Positions 11,151 to 23,192 of a stretch of 64,000 bases of DNA are shown here, piece after piece (the first letter of the stretch is position 1; the number at the start of each line of letters is the position of its first letter). The notes under the pieces were generated by a model. The model was not told the DNA's origin. It saw nothing but the letters and a program-made list of their open reading frames with translations, and searched no databases. This DNA comes from Chlorophyllum brunneum (taxonomy: Eukaryota; Basidiomycota; Agaricomycetes; Agaricales; Agaricaceae): NCBI GenBank assembly GCA_963576785.1, contig OY756146.1, forward strand, positions 744,001 through 808,000, read 5' to 3'. The position numbers and the translations under genes were made by a program.

Positions 11151-11554
11151 TCACGTGATCTTCGGGCTTTTGGTACTCTGCTGGGGAACAGGGCCTTGAG
11201 ATGGCGGTCTCGATACAATAGCAGTATGTGAGCGCTGAACCTTCCCGGATTCCGTTGCTAAGTGATTCCACCCATTTTCTGAGAGTCAGGGAAGACGACT
11301 GGTAGACAATGTGCTCTGTTTGGGAGTGGACGTACAAATAAAGACCAAACAAGTCATTATTGATGCCGCATTGTTTGATTGACTTTTCAATGGTTATCTC
11401 ACAATGATAATCGGCCTCGCGTTCTCGCAGAGCCTATGGTAGGGTCGCAGAAGAATGGATCTTCTGTGGCACAATTATATTATTGCAAAATATAAAAGCC
11501 CGGCCTTACACCGCTCTGGTCTCCCCAGCTCAGTCTCACCCAAGGCTCTTCCAT
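11151..11554 (-). CDS. Small hypothetical protein, 83 residues
   Basis: Three exons (11554-11540, 11433-11241 and 11194-11151) join in perfect phase through a 106 bp intron (GTGAGA...CATAG) and a 46 bp intron (GTTCAG...CAAG). The product begins MEEPWALREREADYHCE, continues with TEHIVYQSSSLTLRKWVESL and ends in a short Pro/Gln/Lys tail. Composition is strongly protein-like: mixed charged helical stretches and no low complexity. I do not recognise the family, and there is no signal peptide or membrane segment. Its first exon and first intron lie antisense to the leader and TATA box of the plus-strand gene at 11676, so the two promoters must overlap. Without the second intron the frame runs on to 11080. 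Confidence 0.55.
11491..11498 (+). promoter_or_regulatory. TATA box
   Basis: TATAAAAG 178 bp upstream of the ATG at 11676, followed by a C/T-rich stretch (11515-11580) typical of fungal transcription start regions. It lies within the first intron of the small minus-strand gene. Confidence 0.55.
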
Positions 11555-11675
11555 CTGCTCTCCTCAACCTCCTTTTTCTCTAAGTCTTGTCTTCAAATTG
11601 ATACTTTCAGTTTCAACAGGGCAGTGCCTCGTGATAACCCCGGTGGTTTTTTATATCTTCAGCGATAACTATATC

Positions 11676-12284
11676 ATGGACACTTTCTTCAACACCTTCA
11701 CCAAGTCTCGTCCCACCCTTCCCCCTCTCCATTCCCTCAACCTTCCTATTCCAAGAATCAGCAATGGAAGAGCCGGAGCTGCTGCTTCTACGAATACTTC
11801 ACCTACTAATGACTCTAATGAACTTGTGAGTCACTCAAAATCTACGCCATCAAGGAATCCAAAGTTCATGATTTAATAATAGACTTATGCCACTAATAAA
11901 GCTCCAAGTTGGGGTAAGACGCGCTCAGTCTCGGGCTCATCTACGTCTTCGAATTCGTCCAACTCTTTCACCTCGCGCACACCATCTCCAACACCTTCCG
12001 AATCCTCGCTCATCTCGACATCTTCTACTCGGAGCAGCGAAAGCTTCCGCCTCGTTCCTTGCGAGTTGGAAAATGCAGATGCTGTCGTGCTCGTAGCTGA
12101 GCCCACTGATGGTTCAAGCCGCGCAAAGACTCTGTTACTCGTTGGTCCTGCTGCTTACCCGTACCGCCAGCCTAGCACAAGACCTACGACGAAAAATGCT
12201 CGTATACACCCTTACAAGATCACGCCGAACCAGAGCCTGAGTCGACGCTCGTCGATGTTGTCTATCAGCTCTCAACTTAATTGA
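11676..12284 (+). CDS. Serine/threonine-rich hypothetical protein
   Basis: Two exons (11676-11825 and 11883-12284; 57 bp intron with GTGAGT donor and AATAG acceptor) give 183 residues starting MDTFFNTFTKSRPTLPPLHS. The middle is a Ser/Thr-rich disordered stretch. The C-terminal part is more ordered, with the hydrophobic strands DAVVLVAE and KTLLLVGPAAYP followed by a basic segment with RIHPYKI near the end. I do not recognise a characterised family; the ordered C-terminal block could be a conserved fungal domain. A TATA box and a pyrimidine-rich leader upstream suggest good expression. No membrane segment or signal peptide is present. Confidence 0.75.
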
Positions 12285-13261
12285 TCAAGGTTATATAACT
12301 CGGCTCTTTCGACTTGTACCCATCTCCCAGTGTCTCGAACGGTTCTTTGGATTTCGACCGTTCGATCACCCTCTTCATGTCCATTCATGTTTATCTGTTT
12401 TATTGTTGTATACCATTGCCATCTACCTCTTCACGATAACCCACTTTCCCAATCGTTGTATCACTATTGCGATTTATTCTTTACGCGCCAAAAGTCCATA
12501 CTTCTCCCCTGAAATCAATTATGGGCACGAACAATGATGTAAAACGCTTGTGTAGTAAATGTATAGTAGTATGGATAATAGATAAAACCAAAAACCCTTT
12601 GTCTTCGATGTACAGTAGGTGGCTAAAAGCCGTAGCTTGTCTGCCACGCGGGGGACGAGAGCCCAAAAAACCAATCTTGCCCACCAGAGCGTGACAGCCT
12701 TGTGACAAGTTGGGTTATTCGCCTCTGTACCCCCCACCATTACGCACCATGGTTCTAAACAAGGCAGCAGGATTCTTATTCAACCCCCCGTCGAATCATT
12801 TCCGTTGCACCACAATTTGGTCCCGGAACTAGGAAAACATTCTTGGCCAGGAATTGGTCTGCAGAGTGCGCTACACCATCTCCATGCTAAGTTCTTGAAC
12901 TTGTCATACCGTAATCAGCGATCCCGCATTTCTTCCGCGCCCGCTGGTTCCCAGACAAATTCTCGGCGGTCATGTCGATCCTGGCGAGCTTGGGTTTATT
13001 TTTGGACGGCTGTCAAAACTCAATGAATCCCATCAACGGGAGAGATCTCTGCCTCGATCAGTTGAGGTCCGGTATATTGCAGACGTGTGTACCAAGAGCC
13101 CGAGTAAGCGAGCGCCCAAGCCAAAGTGCCAGTCACATTCGGCCCTGCCATACATAAGACCAGGCATGCTGTTGCTGTACCCTACTCTTCCAAGTCATCG
13201 CCTCCAAGGTGAGCACACCGGATATTCTGATAGATCTATCTTGACTCTCAAGACCAGTGCC
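12285..13261. other. Intergenic stretch
   Basis: About 980 bp with scattered short open frames only. At 13208-13233 a GTGAGC...GATAG sequence resembles the GTAAGT...TTTCAG sequence before the second paralogue at about 15902, so both copies may share a small leader intron. Confidence 0.5.
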
Positions 13262-15308
13262 ATGGTGTTCATCGTGTCGCGTATATCCGTTGCGCTAGGC
13301 AGCTACCATTATCAATGCTATCGTCACGTTCGTTCAGTTCACCCTCGCTGCCTCGTTGGTCATTCTCCTCATATTCTTCATGTCGAAAACCAATTTCGCC
13401 ATCGGTTGGAGCTCGCTCTCTCGACTACTTCATTCCTCGATTTGGCCAACTCTCCTTCGCGCTGATTCTAGTTCCAGAAGATTAGCTGGTATCAGAGTGG
13501 CGACCATCTCGTACCTGTGTGGTTAGCGTCGTACTCGTTGCTATTGCTGGGGTCACTCTTCCTCTAGGTTTACATGAAGGACCTCTCCTCCCAAGCACAC
13601 CTCATTTCTCCTCGGCACAATATATCCCTGACACCTCCCCTCTCGCGCTTGCTACGACCTCAAGCCGTGAAAAGTTCAAGTACGGGCGGTACTGTGGCCG
13701 ACTCGAACTCGTATCTTGCCCCGAACAGACCGACGAACCAAACGACACGACCTTCCCTCTCTCCATCGTTCAATCCTTCAACAGCACACCACATAGTCCA
13801 TATCCCAGTCTCTTATTCAGGAAGATGGGCTCTTTGCTGTTGAAGGTCTTATTGTGGATATGTCCTCGGCCCACCCTGGTATTGGCTTCTGGAACCATAC
13901 CGTACCATCAATTCCCGAAGGTGGCACCTGGTCACAAGATGTCCTATGGCTCGACCCTCTCACAACGTGTGTCAATAACAACATAACGATCGAATATATA
14001 ATGGATATGCCAGATGTTTGGCCAATGACATGGAACATCACCGACCATGGGGGATTTTACGGACTACCTCATTCCCTCCCTCCCCTCGACAGCGAAGGTC
14101 AAAACGTTAACCTCGGACAACGCGCATACCTAGCCGCGATCTCGAGTAACGCTTTCAACATGCGGGCTTTAAACATAACCCGTAATTCCACTGTTAAAGG
14201 GAAGACATACTCAAATATTCCCATGGGTAGCACGATACCTATGGGCAGAGTTACGAGTATGCCACTCGGCTATTTCAATACTACGGCAAATGAGATCGTC
14301 ACTATTACATGCCGAGGTTTTGGATACGAGGACAATGCAAACGCAACTAACGTGCAGGTGTCTTGTGGAGCTTTCCTTGGCCGGCCTTTACGTACGGATG
14401 GTGGAAACCAGCGGGAGTTTGATGAAGGTTCACGGTGGACTCAGGGTGTCTATACTTGCGCTAGTGCGACGCGAGCGTCAATCCAAAGAACCACGACAAA
14501 CGATACCTCCAAGCTTCAGAACCTCCGGATAAGCCGTCAGGCTTCGAATGTGCCAGTTCTCTGGGCTGTGGAGAAGACGAATATCAGTATCGGAGACATT
14601 GATTTGATGTGGGGGAGGGTAGATGACAAATTTGAGGACGATTCGTCACTTTGGACCACCCGTAGCGAGGGTCTCTACCTGCCCGCGGGGAGTATGGGTC
14701 AGGCCGTACCAATTCTCTTTGCGGGCGTTCCTCAGGCTACATACAATACTGCTTGGTCCATGGTGTATGATCCGTCTTCCGTTGACGGGGATATTAGCAA
14801 ACATCACACTGGTAATTCCGACTACGCCATGAAAGCAAAGTTCCAGTCACTCACAGAACAGGATCCCACTTCCGGTAACGCTCAAACCCGAAATATCATG
14901 TGGATCGATTTTATGGCCAATAACGTCTTCGGAACCGCGACGAATTCGACCGTAATGGTCGCTCATAACCAATCATCGCTCGCGTATGACTTGCGATTCG
15001 CTATCCCTGGTTTCATCCTGTTCGCTATATGGGTCCCATCCTTCTTCACTGCCATTGCACTCGTCATTGCTCGTAAACTCAAATTCGAGTATGTGAGAAA
15101 GGTTCTTAACCATACGTCGTTGGGTCGTGTAGTCCTTGGGACGTCGTCGTTACGTCTTGAGCCCGGGCAGGGTGAGAGGGGATATTTCCGTGATCATGGG
15201 CACGAGAAGGGAAATCTGGTTGGCGCAGGTGGTGCGACGCGAGTTGTTCTTGATTTGGATCGTAAAGGCACTTATGAAAGTCTTCCACGCGAGACTCAGC
15301 CTCTTTAG
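13262..15308 (+). pseudogene. Membrane glycoprotein paralogue A, frameshifted
   Basis: First of two tandem copies of a mushroom membrane-protein family of unknown function. The architecture, read across frames, is an N-terminal membrane segment (VTFVQFTLAASLVILLIFF), a second one, a long extracellular part with many N-glycosylation sites and cysteines, and a C-terminal membrane segment (FAIPGFILFAIWVPSFFTAI) before a short tail. Against copy B it has one extra base at about 13303, two bases missing at about 13510, and a deletion of about 88 bp near 13806. Each changes frame. From about 13850 to the stop at 15306 the frame is intact for over 480 codons. The lesions are few, so loss of function looks recent; a sequencing error cannot be excluded for the single-base change, but not for the deletion. 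Confidence 0.7.
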
Positions 15309-15954
15309 TTGCGAGAAAACGGCATATTATGGACTTCTCGTATGATACAGTGTAATATTTTTTGGATTTTTTTACTTGACGTACTTGTCCCTCTCAATGC
15401 TACTTTCTCTCGCTGTACTCATACCCCCGCTAGGAATGTGCTAAGCCCGTCACGTACACGTTCCTTTCCCTTTTCTAGATCTGTCTGTTACGATAGGCTT
15501 TTGATGCCTTATAGCCTGGATTCTGGATGCCATAATACCGCCCAAGCTTGATACCCATCCGAATCCTGTTATATCTATCTCCTCTATTGTGTTAATATTC
15601 CGCTTCCACGTTCTACGAAGACTTAAGACTGCTTTGGCCGTGGATACATCAGAATGATTGGAATCAAACCTAAAAGCTGAAGGTGCTTGTTGTCTTGAAT
15701 GCCTTGTGTACGTATATGTTTACTGCTCACCGCCCAATGATCCGATTTCTGGGGCGTACGGACAACGCCGACCCCTAGAAGAACGCTCGGTATCCAAATT
15801 CGAACCCTATGACCTGACTGTTGACATGCACAGAGCTGGCAAATAATAACGTGTTGGAACTCTTCTGCCCTCAGGCGACTTATCTGTTCATTGCGTCCAC
15901 AGTAAGTACACCGGACATTTCAGTAAACTGTTCCTAATGCACAATGGTAGAACT
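15309..15954. other. Spacer between the two paralogues
   Basis: About 650 bp with no gene seen. It contains the probable terminator of copy A and the promoter or leader of copy B, including a candidate leader intron at about 15902-15922. Confidence 0.5.
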
Positions 15955-18129
15955 ATGACAGTGGTTTATATCTTGTCGCGAATTTCGGTCGCACAAGCAG
16001 CTACTGTCATCAATGTTGCTATCACATTCGTCCAGCTGACGCTCTCTGCCTCGCTCGTCCTTCTCTTAATATACTTCATGCCAAAGGTCAATCTCGCCCC
16101 AGCCTGGAGTTCGATCGGCCGAATGCTTCATTCATCAATCTGGCCGACCCTCCTCCGTTCTGATTCCAGTTCAGGCAGATCGGTTGGATTCATTGTACCT
16201 ACCATCTCGCGTTTGGCCATGTTCAGCACTGCACTCGTTGCGGTGGTAGGGGTGGTCCTCCCCCTTGGATTGCACGAAGGACCTCGCTTTTTGCGTAACC
16301 CCCAGGTCTTCCAAGCTGAATACCTTCCTGATACATCTCCTCTCGGCCTCGCTACAACCCCGAACCGCCCAAAATATCAGTATGGATGTTTTTGCGGCAG
16401 AGACTCGTTTGTTCCTTGCCCCACGCCAGGAGACGAATCAAACAACACGACCTACGCACCCTCCATTGTCCGTGTCTTCAACGGCACGCAAAACAGACCA
16501 TTTTCTATACAATACCGTCGCTTCTACTCTAATGGAAAACAGAGCAACTTCAGCCTTTCAGGTAGTTTTGGCGTGTTGGGTACCATCCAGTCCTTCATTC
16601 AGCGGGATGACATCTTTGCCGTTGAAGGTCTTGTCATCGACATGTCTACCGACCACCCGGGTATCGGTTTCTGGAATCACACCACGCCAGTGGTTGCTGA
16701 TGGTGGCACTTGGTCGCAGGATGTCCTGTGGCTCGAGCCCTCACGGTATGCATCAATACCAACTTGACGGCGGACTATAATTTGACGGAAGGACCGGATG
16801 CTACCATCGAGACGTACAACATTACTGACCATGGAGGCTTTTACACGCTTACTCCCGACTATCCTACCTTGAGCCGCGATGGTCAACATATTAACCTCAC
16901 TCAACATGCGTATAAAGGCGCCGTCTTGAGTGACTTTTTCGCTATGCTCTACCTGAACGCAACCCGTGAATCATCTTTCGAAGGAAGGAGTTACATGCTG
17001 AAAATGATCGGGTCCCCTCCTTCCAGCCTGGATGGAGTATCACTTGGAAACATCGTCCCCTTACCCGTCAGCTACCTGAATGGGACTGCAGCCGAAGATC
17101 TCACTGTCACACGTGCAGGGTTTGGACGGTCCGACAGTGCAAATGTGTCAAATGTCCATGTGTCTTGCGGTGCTTTACTTGGTCCACCCTTGCGCACAGA
17201 TGGTGGAGATCGGAAGGACTTTAGCGAGGGTTCCATGTGGAGGCAGGACATCCACGCCTGTGCGAGTACCACACGAGCTTCAATCCAGACAATTACTTTT
17301 TCCACTGACGATACATCCAACCTCCAGAATCTCCGAATAACTCGTCGACCTTCTCACCATATTGTGCTCTGGGGTGTCTAGAAGACGGACTACAACATCA
17401 GCGACATTAATTTGATGTGGGGTAGAGTGGATGATAGATTTGAGAACGACTCGGGGATATGGACGGTCCGCAGCGAAGGTCTCTATCTACCTGCGGGAGA
17501 CGCTGGACTATCTAGTTTTGGCCTTCCTGCGGGTTCGGCACAGGCTGCACATGCAGTTGTTTGGAACAAAGTATATCAAACCACCTACCTGGTCGATGAT
17601 AATTTCGTTGATTACAGGGGTACCCTTGACTATGCCATGAAGGCAAAGTACCAGTCGATTGTGGAGAAGGATCCTATCTCCGGCTACGCTGATATCCGAA
17701 ACATTGTCTGGACCGACCTCATGGCCAACAGTGTCCTCGGTACTGTGACGAACTCGACTCTCCTGGCCTCTCAGAACCAGCGATCAATTAAGTACGATAT
17801 GAAGTTCGCTATTCCTGGCTTCATCCTGTTGGCCATATGGGTCCCATCATTTCTCGTTGCACGCGCTCTTCTTGTTACTCGTATGCTCAAATTTGAGTAT
17901 ATGAGGCAAGTCCTCAATCACACATCGGTCGGTCGTGTAGTCATCAGAAGGTGTTGGTCCCCGCTTGGCTGAATCGTACATTGACCTGGGTGATGATAAA
18001 GCTCACCAGGATGGAGAGGGTGACTGGGCTAGCACTGCTGGTACTACTCGTGTCACTCTACTCTTGGACCGTACTGGTGCCTATGAGGGCCTTCCAAACG
18101 CTACTATCGAACTCGCGCCCATCCACTGA
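15955..18129 (+). pseudogene. Membrane glycoprotein paralogue B, disrupted
   Basis: Second tandem copy of the family. The N-terminal half is intact: MTVVYILSRISVAQAATVIN, then a first membrane segment (about residues 20-42), a second (MFSTALVAVVGVVLPLGL) and the glycosylated, Cys-containing ectodomain (FWNHTTPVVADGGTWSQDVL). Compared with copy A, one base is missing near 16740 in WLEP/LTVCIN, a TAG at 17379-17381 replaces a Glu codon of the matching VLWAVEKTN motif, and a further frameshift near 17946 precedes the tail. The last membrane segment (FAIPGFILLAIWVPSFLVAR) is preserved. The true tail, in the shifted frame, ends at 18129. An in-frame ATG 18 bp upstream (15937) is an alternative start. 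Three independent breaks make a functional full-length product unlikely. Confidence 0.7.
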
Positions 18130-18599
18130 TATCGTCTCGTTAACTCCAATTTACCTTAGACATACGGACAATGTTGTGACACGATGGAAACTTAGTTTAA
18201 AATGTTGTAATATGTGGTTTATGTATGAAGTGTTTCTAATTGGATCATACATGAAGGTTTGAACAACCGTTCAAGCACACCTTGGCGGTTTTCAACGTGC
18301 CAATATCTGCCTTCAGCAGTGTTACACTGGCAAAGGAGTTTTGGAGCATTGACTTGACGGATCTTTGTGGAACGGGCTAGGATGCAACCTTCTATGAGTG
18401 GACAGACTCTACACCAGCGTCCGACAGACGCGTTTCAGTAACTTGGGTTGTGATGGCGTTTGTCACTGATGTGACAGGACGCGTCGACGCGTTCGATTTA
18501 TTTGCGCGTATTTGTTTCCTCGTCCCTGCACGGCCAAGGGGAAAGGCCTTGACAGCGACCACGGCCCTGTTTTTCTATGTCACCTTCTAGGCGGTGAGC
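18130..18599. other. Intergenic region, promoter of EXO1
   Basis: About 470 bp with no gene seen. It should hold the 3' end of paralogue B and the EXO1 promoter. No TATA box is evident near the EXO1 ATG. A GACGCG motif recurs near 18420-18490 (GACGCGTTTC, GACGCGTCGACGCG), which resembles the MluI cell-cycle box (ACGCGT) of yeast DNA-replication genes. Confidence 0.4.
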
Positions 18600-21500
18600 A
18601 TGGGCATTACTGGTTTATTACCAGCACTCAGGTCCATCCAGAAGACCAAACATCTGTCCGAATTCAAAGGCCAGACTGTCGCCGTCGATGCCTACGTGTG
18701 GTTGCACAAAGGCGTTTATTCTTGCGCGACCGAGTTGGCTACTGGAAAGCTGACGCATAAGTACGTGACAATTCGACTGTTTATGAGGCTTTACTGACGG
18801 AGAGATCTGACTCGGTAGATATGTTGACTATGTTATGCATCGCGTGCGGCTGCTGAGGCATTTTGGCATAGAACCTTACATCGTATTTGATGGTGGACCA
18901 CTGTCTGCAAAAAGGGGTACCGAATCTGAACGTAAACAACGCCGGGAGGAAAACCTCGCCCGTGGAAAGGTGTTGGTCGCTCAGGGGAGGCATTCTCAAG
19001 CTCGAGACCACTTTGTTAAATGTGTCGACGTTACACCCGAGATGGCATATCAGTTTATAAAGGTAAGTTTTTGCCTTTCAACGTCTCCGATATATCTGAT
19101 CATTTGATTTTGTCCTTTTATAGGCACTCAGAGCGGAAAATGTCCAATACGTCGTCGCTCCGTATGAAGCAGATGCACAGCTCGCCTACCTCGAACGTAC
19201 CGGGGTCGTTTCTGCAATTCTCACCGAAGACTCCGACCTTCTCGTATTCGGATGCAAGAGTGTTCTCTTCAAGCTCGACCATGTGACCAGCACGGTTTGC
19301 CATATCTCTCGCAGTGATTTTGGCTCCGTCACATCCACTACATCCGATTCCTCCTCCATCAACCTTCATGGTTGGAATGACACACAGTTTCGCGCCATGG
19401 CTATTCTGAGTGGTTGCGATTACTTGCCAAGTATCACGGGCATTGGGTTGAAGACAGCGAACAATCTGTTGAGGAAATGGAAGAGTGGCGAAGCGGTTGT
19501 GAGGGCGGTTATGCTCGAGGGAAAGAAGAACGTGCCGAATGGATATTTAAAGCAGTTCATGTTGGCGGAGAAGTGTTTTCGCTTTCAAAGGGTATATGAC
19601 CCATCCAAAGAGAAATTGGTGCACCTGACGGAAGTAGAAGGAGAATGGGATGAGGAAGTAGATGCATATGTCGGAGAGTAAGCGTTTCTTCCCTTCTTTT
19701 TTTCGCTCGATCGCTCACTAGAGAGTATAGGGACATCGAGCCCGAAGTCGCAAAAAGCATTGCGATGGGTGATACCAATCCGGTCAGCCGCCTACCTATG
19801 GAGGATATTAACCCTACCTTCAAGCCTCGAGCCTCCAAACCCCTTCGGACTGCTCCAAATTCTCCCGGCAGAAAGGACGAGGGCAAAGAGAAAGTAGTTG
19901 GTAGCATTCTCAATTTCTTTGGTATATGTTCCATCCTCGACGTGACCGCTTGTTCTGACGCGTCTTTCATAGGTCCTAATCCCATCATACCACGACCAAC
20001 TACGACCAAGGCCGGTACCAAGCCCATCTTGACTGGAACATCCAGTGGGAAACGGAGATTGAACGAAATTATGGACCACGACTTGACAAACCGCAAGCAG
20101 GCTTTTTCTCCACGTCCATCGGGAACCACCCAGTCTAAATTCTTCTCCTCTTCCGCATCAACATCCCGTTGGCAGGAAACACCAATGCGATTTACGGATG
20201 AGCCTGTCGCCGGCCCCTCATGGATCCCCGAAGACAACAAAGAAAATATCTGCATTGTTGTGGATGATGATGAAACAGAAATCTTGTCCAGTCTTTCGCT
20301 AAAGGCTAATATTTCGCCGACACAAGACCTAGACCTAGATTTTGACGACCCGCAAGACTCAGTAGAACAGGAGGATGGATATATGTCTCCATTCTCGACG
20401 TATACCTCACAAACTGAGGAACTCTCATCACCTGCTCGGTTCTTTACGCCTTTGAAGAAGAAGAAAAGGAAGAGTTTTCCACAGAGGTCTGGCGCAGGTC
20501 AAGGCGAGGGTACAAATGACCAAACAGACGAAGAGATAGTTGACGAACGAAGACCAAGGGGAGACGAAGACGTATTCGACGCGGATCCAGTGTCCAGTCC
20601 GATCTCGACGATCAAGAGGAGGAGACGAAGATCATGCTCACCTCAGGGAACTAGAAATGAATCATGTCATGGGCCTCGTTTGCAGTCGCCGACGCGGTCG
20701 TCCTCAATAGGTAACATCCTTGTGGCTGAGACCCCCGAACGAGGATCCCCGCATCTCCAAGCCGGCTATACAGCTCCTCATACAGACCTTTTCAGTCCAT
20801 ATACCCACCTAGAAACGAAAGCTACCCGGAATTACATTTATAAAGGACCTGATCTACAAAGTTGCCTGGGCGTGCACGACGAAGAAAAGGAGTTGGAGGT
20901 AGAAGAGGTTATGCTGACATCCAAATCCACCAACGGACATGTATCTAAGTTGGACCTTTCCTTAGGGTCAGCATCCGACTCGAGATCGTGGTTGGACTCG
21001 AAGTCATTGCCACCGTCACCATTGCCACAGACTCCTGCCGACGGTACCACCGCATCCGCCATCACCTTCACCGATATCGCTAATACTACAAGAATCAGCG
21101 CAGAAGGGAACGAGAAAATTGTGATTGACGTGGATGCTCTAGAGATGGAGATGATGGAAATGCAGGCTGAGATGGGAATCGAGATGGAGGGACCGGAGGA
21201 AAAGGCGACGAAGATACAAGCAGAGAGGACCAAGTCTGTTGCTCGAGGTTGGAGGATGAAGTGGGCTATGGGACAACTCAAGCGAGACGATTCCTCCTCT
21301 TCTACGTCTGTGACTCCAGCGGCCGTGAAATCTAAGACCAAAAAGGGCCAAACCGATCAAAATCGAAGGCAATCTGCGCCGATGACGTTGTCGACGAACA
21401 AGTTGAGGAGGAATGAAACGAACGTTACTTCACTTGGGAAACATTCTTTGGCTAAAACTGGGACGAATCGACCATTGCAGCAGTTGCAACAGCAGACGTT

Positions 21501-21816
21501 GGCCCGGGCCGTGCCAACAAAGGTAAAGCCCAGGTTCAATGAATTAGGCGTGCCTGCACTTGCGAATGGCAGTGGTGCGCGGTCACAAAAACTCGAGAAA
21601 CGCTCAAGTTTAGTGTTTTTCACAGAAACTGACACACCTGGCAAAGGGAAGACGTCAGCCATGGCGAGGGAGGTGTCGAAGCCTAATCTTAGGGAGCATG
21701 AGGTTGGAGAAGATGTTGCTGGATCTTCGGATGTAGAAGAAATAGTAGAGCTCAGTGAGCAAGCGTGGATTAGGCTGAACCGGTTCAGGTCTGAGCAAAT
21801 TATGCTATTCCAGTGA
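18600..21816 (+). CDS. EXO1: Exonuclease 1 (XPG/Rad2 family)
   Basis: 5'-to-3' exonuclease and flap nuclease acting in mismatch repair, end resection and meiotic recombination. Five exons (18600-18760, 18819-19062, 19124-19677, 19731-19921 and 19973-21816) give 997 residues. The N-terminal nuclease domain starts at MGITGLLP, with metal ligands Asp30 (VAVD), Asp78 (IVFDGG), Glu150/Asp152 (YEADAQLAYL) and Asp171/Asp173 (TEDSDLLVFG), and the H2TH region SGCDYLPSITGIGLKTA with Asp234. The start Met is retained before Gly2, as the active site requires. The remaining 670 residues are a disordered, Ser/acidic-rich tail, longer than in yeast. A degenerate PIP-like motif (VGSILNFF, 376-383) ends exactly at the last intron. 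That 51 bp intron is a multiple of three without stops, so retention would add 17 residues. MSH6, a functional partner, is encoded about 17 kb away. Confidence 0.93.
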
Positions 21817-23192
21817 TGACGAACTGAATCTCGGTCTTTACAGATACCAGTGATACTACCGTATTAAGCCGTTTCTCCTTGAAGGTGGCGGGCCGCTGTT
21901 TTTGTCTTCTTGGTTGGCTTGGCTTTCGTTTCGGAATCTGCTATCTTGGAATTGAGTTATTGTATTATATACTTGTCTGCTATTATAGTTATGGATAAGG
22001 TACCATTGGCGAGCAGGGCCAGGTCTGCCTCAAGTCTTCTAAATACTACTTCCGTTCAACAGTAACATCTTTCAGATGTAATGCTTTGCAGATCCAATTT
22101 TTGTAGCAAGTAGATCCATAGTCTTCGAGGAAATTATCTTTTTTTTTTGAACCCCTCCATCTGTTTTGGATCGTTCAACCTAGTACAGCGAGTAGAACAG
22201 TCAACACCTTTTAGGGGAAATATGTGCCTAGACTAAAATTCCAAATTCCTTTCGTAAGTCAATAAATTATATAGCAATGCCCGATTGTAGATGGATGTCA
22301 TTGAGGATCGGTCAAACCCATGATATTATGCTTATCAGGAGCACCTAAGAATAAACAATTTTTGTGAATAAACAAATGAGAAGTGAGTGAAAGCATGGAT
22401 AGCTTGGGTTAGATTACTACCCACCTTTCCGATCTCATCGTTCCCCATACTTTTCTTGATTTCAGGATCAGCTTCCCTGCATGGTAGGAAGGGTGTGGCA
22501 ATGAAGTGGGACTAAGAAAGTGGCCGACAGGGATGAAGGAGAAGGTACAAATTCTCCGAGAATGCTTATCACGCTGCCAACAAAACCATTCTCTCCTACT
22601 GCGACCTGTACCTCTTTTTGTATTTGATCATCTTGGTATTACTGTGTCTGTCTCACTACCAATGGGTTCATGTATCATTAGGATTGTATTAGTGTTGCAG
22701 GGTGCCTATATCGGCACCGGCAGTCCTGTAATAATAATAATTGAATACTAATAATAAATAATAGGTGGGAGGGGACCATCAAGAATACGCCCGCCCAAGT
22801 GCTACACTTTTATGACCTGCCTAGCACATTGGGCCCAAATAATAAGAGTCGTGAGGCGATGTATGAAGCCATAAGAGTGAAGTAACGCGGATTGTAACGT
22901 CTCAAGATCTCAAGTCCGCCGCGGACGTCCCGCCAACCCCAGGATCTAGCTTGAAACAGACCTGACCCTGCTCGCCAGCGGTAATGGAGTTGAGTTTTTG
23001 GGATATCTTTGTGAAGCAGCACCCTCGGGAAGAAGCGGAACAACCATAAGCATAAGCAAATCTCCCTACCCAATCACAGATGCAGAGCTTCCCAGTTATA
23101 AACAAGAGAGCTCGGAACGTGGTTTTTGGAACCATCATGGCTGCTATCACATTGGCGCCGAACGAAACGAAGCACGAGCCCGTTCAAGGGTA
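21817..23192. other. Intergenic stretch
   Basis: About 1.4 kb without a supportable gene. It includes a short AT microsatellite of ATA/ATAA units around 22729-22765 and poly-T tracts (22139-22148). Open frames here are short and without motifs. Confidence 0.5.
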
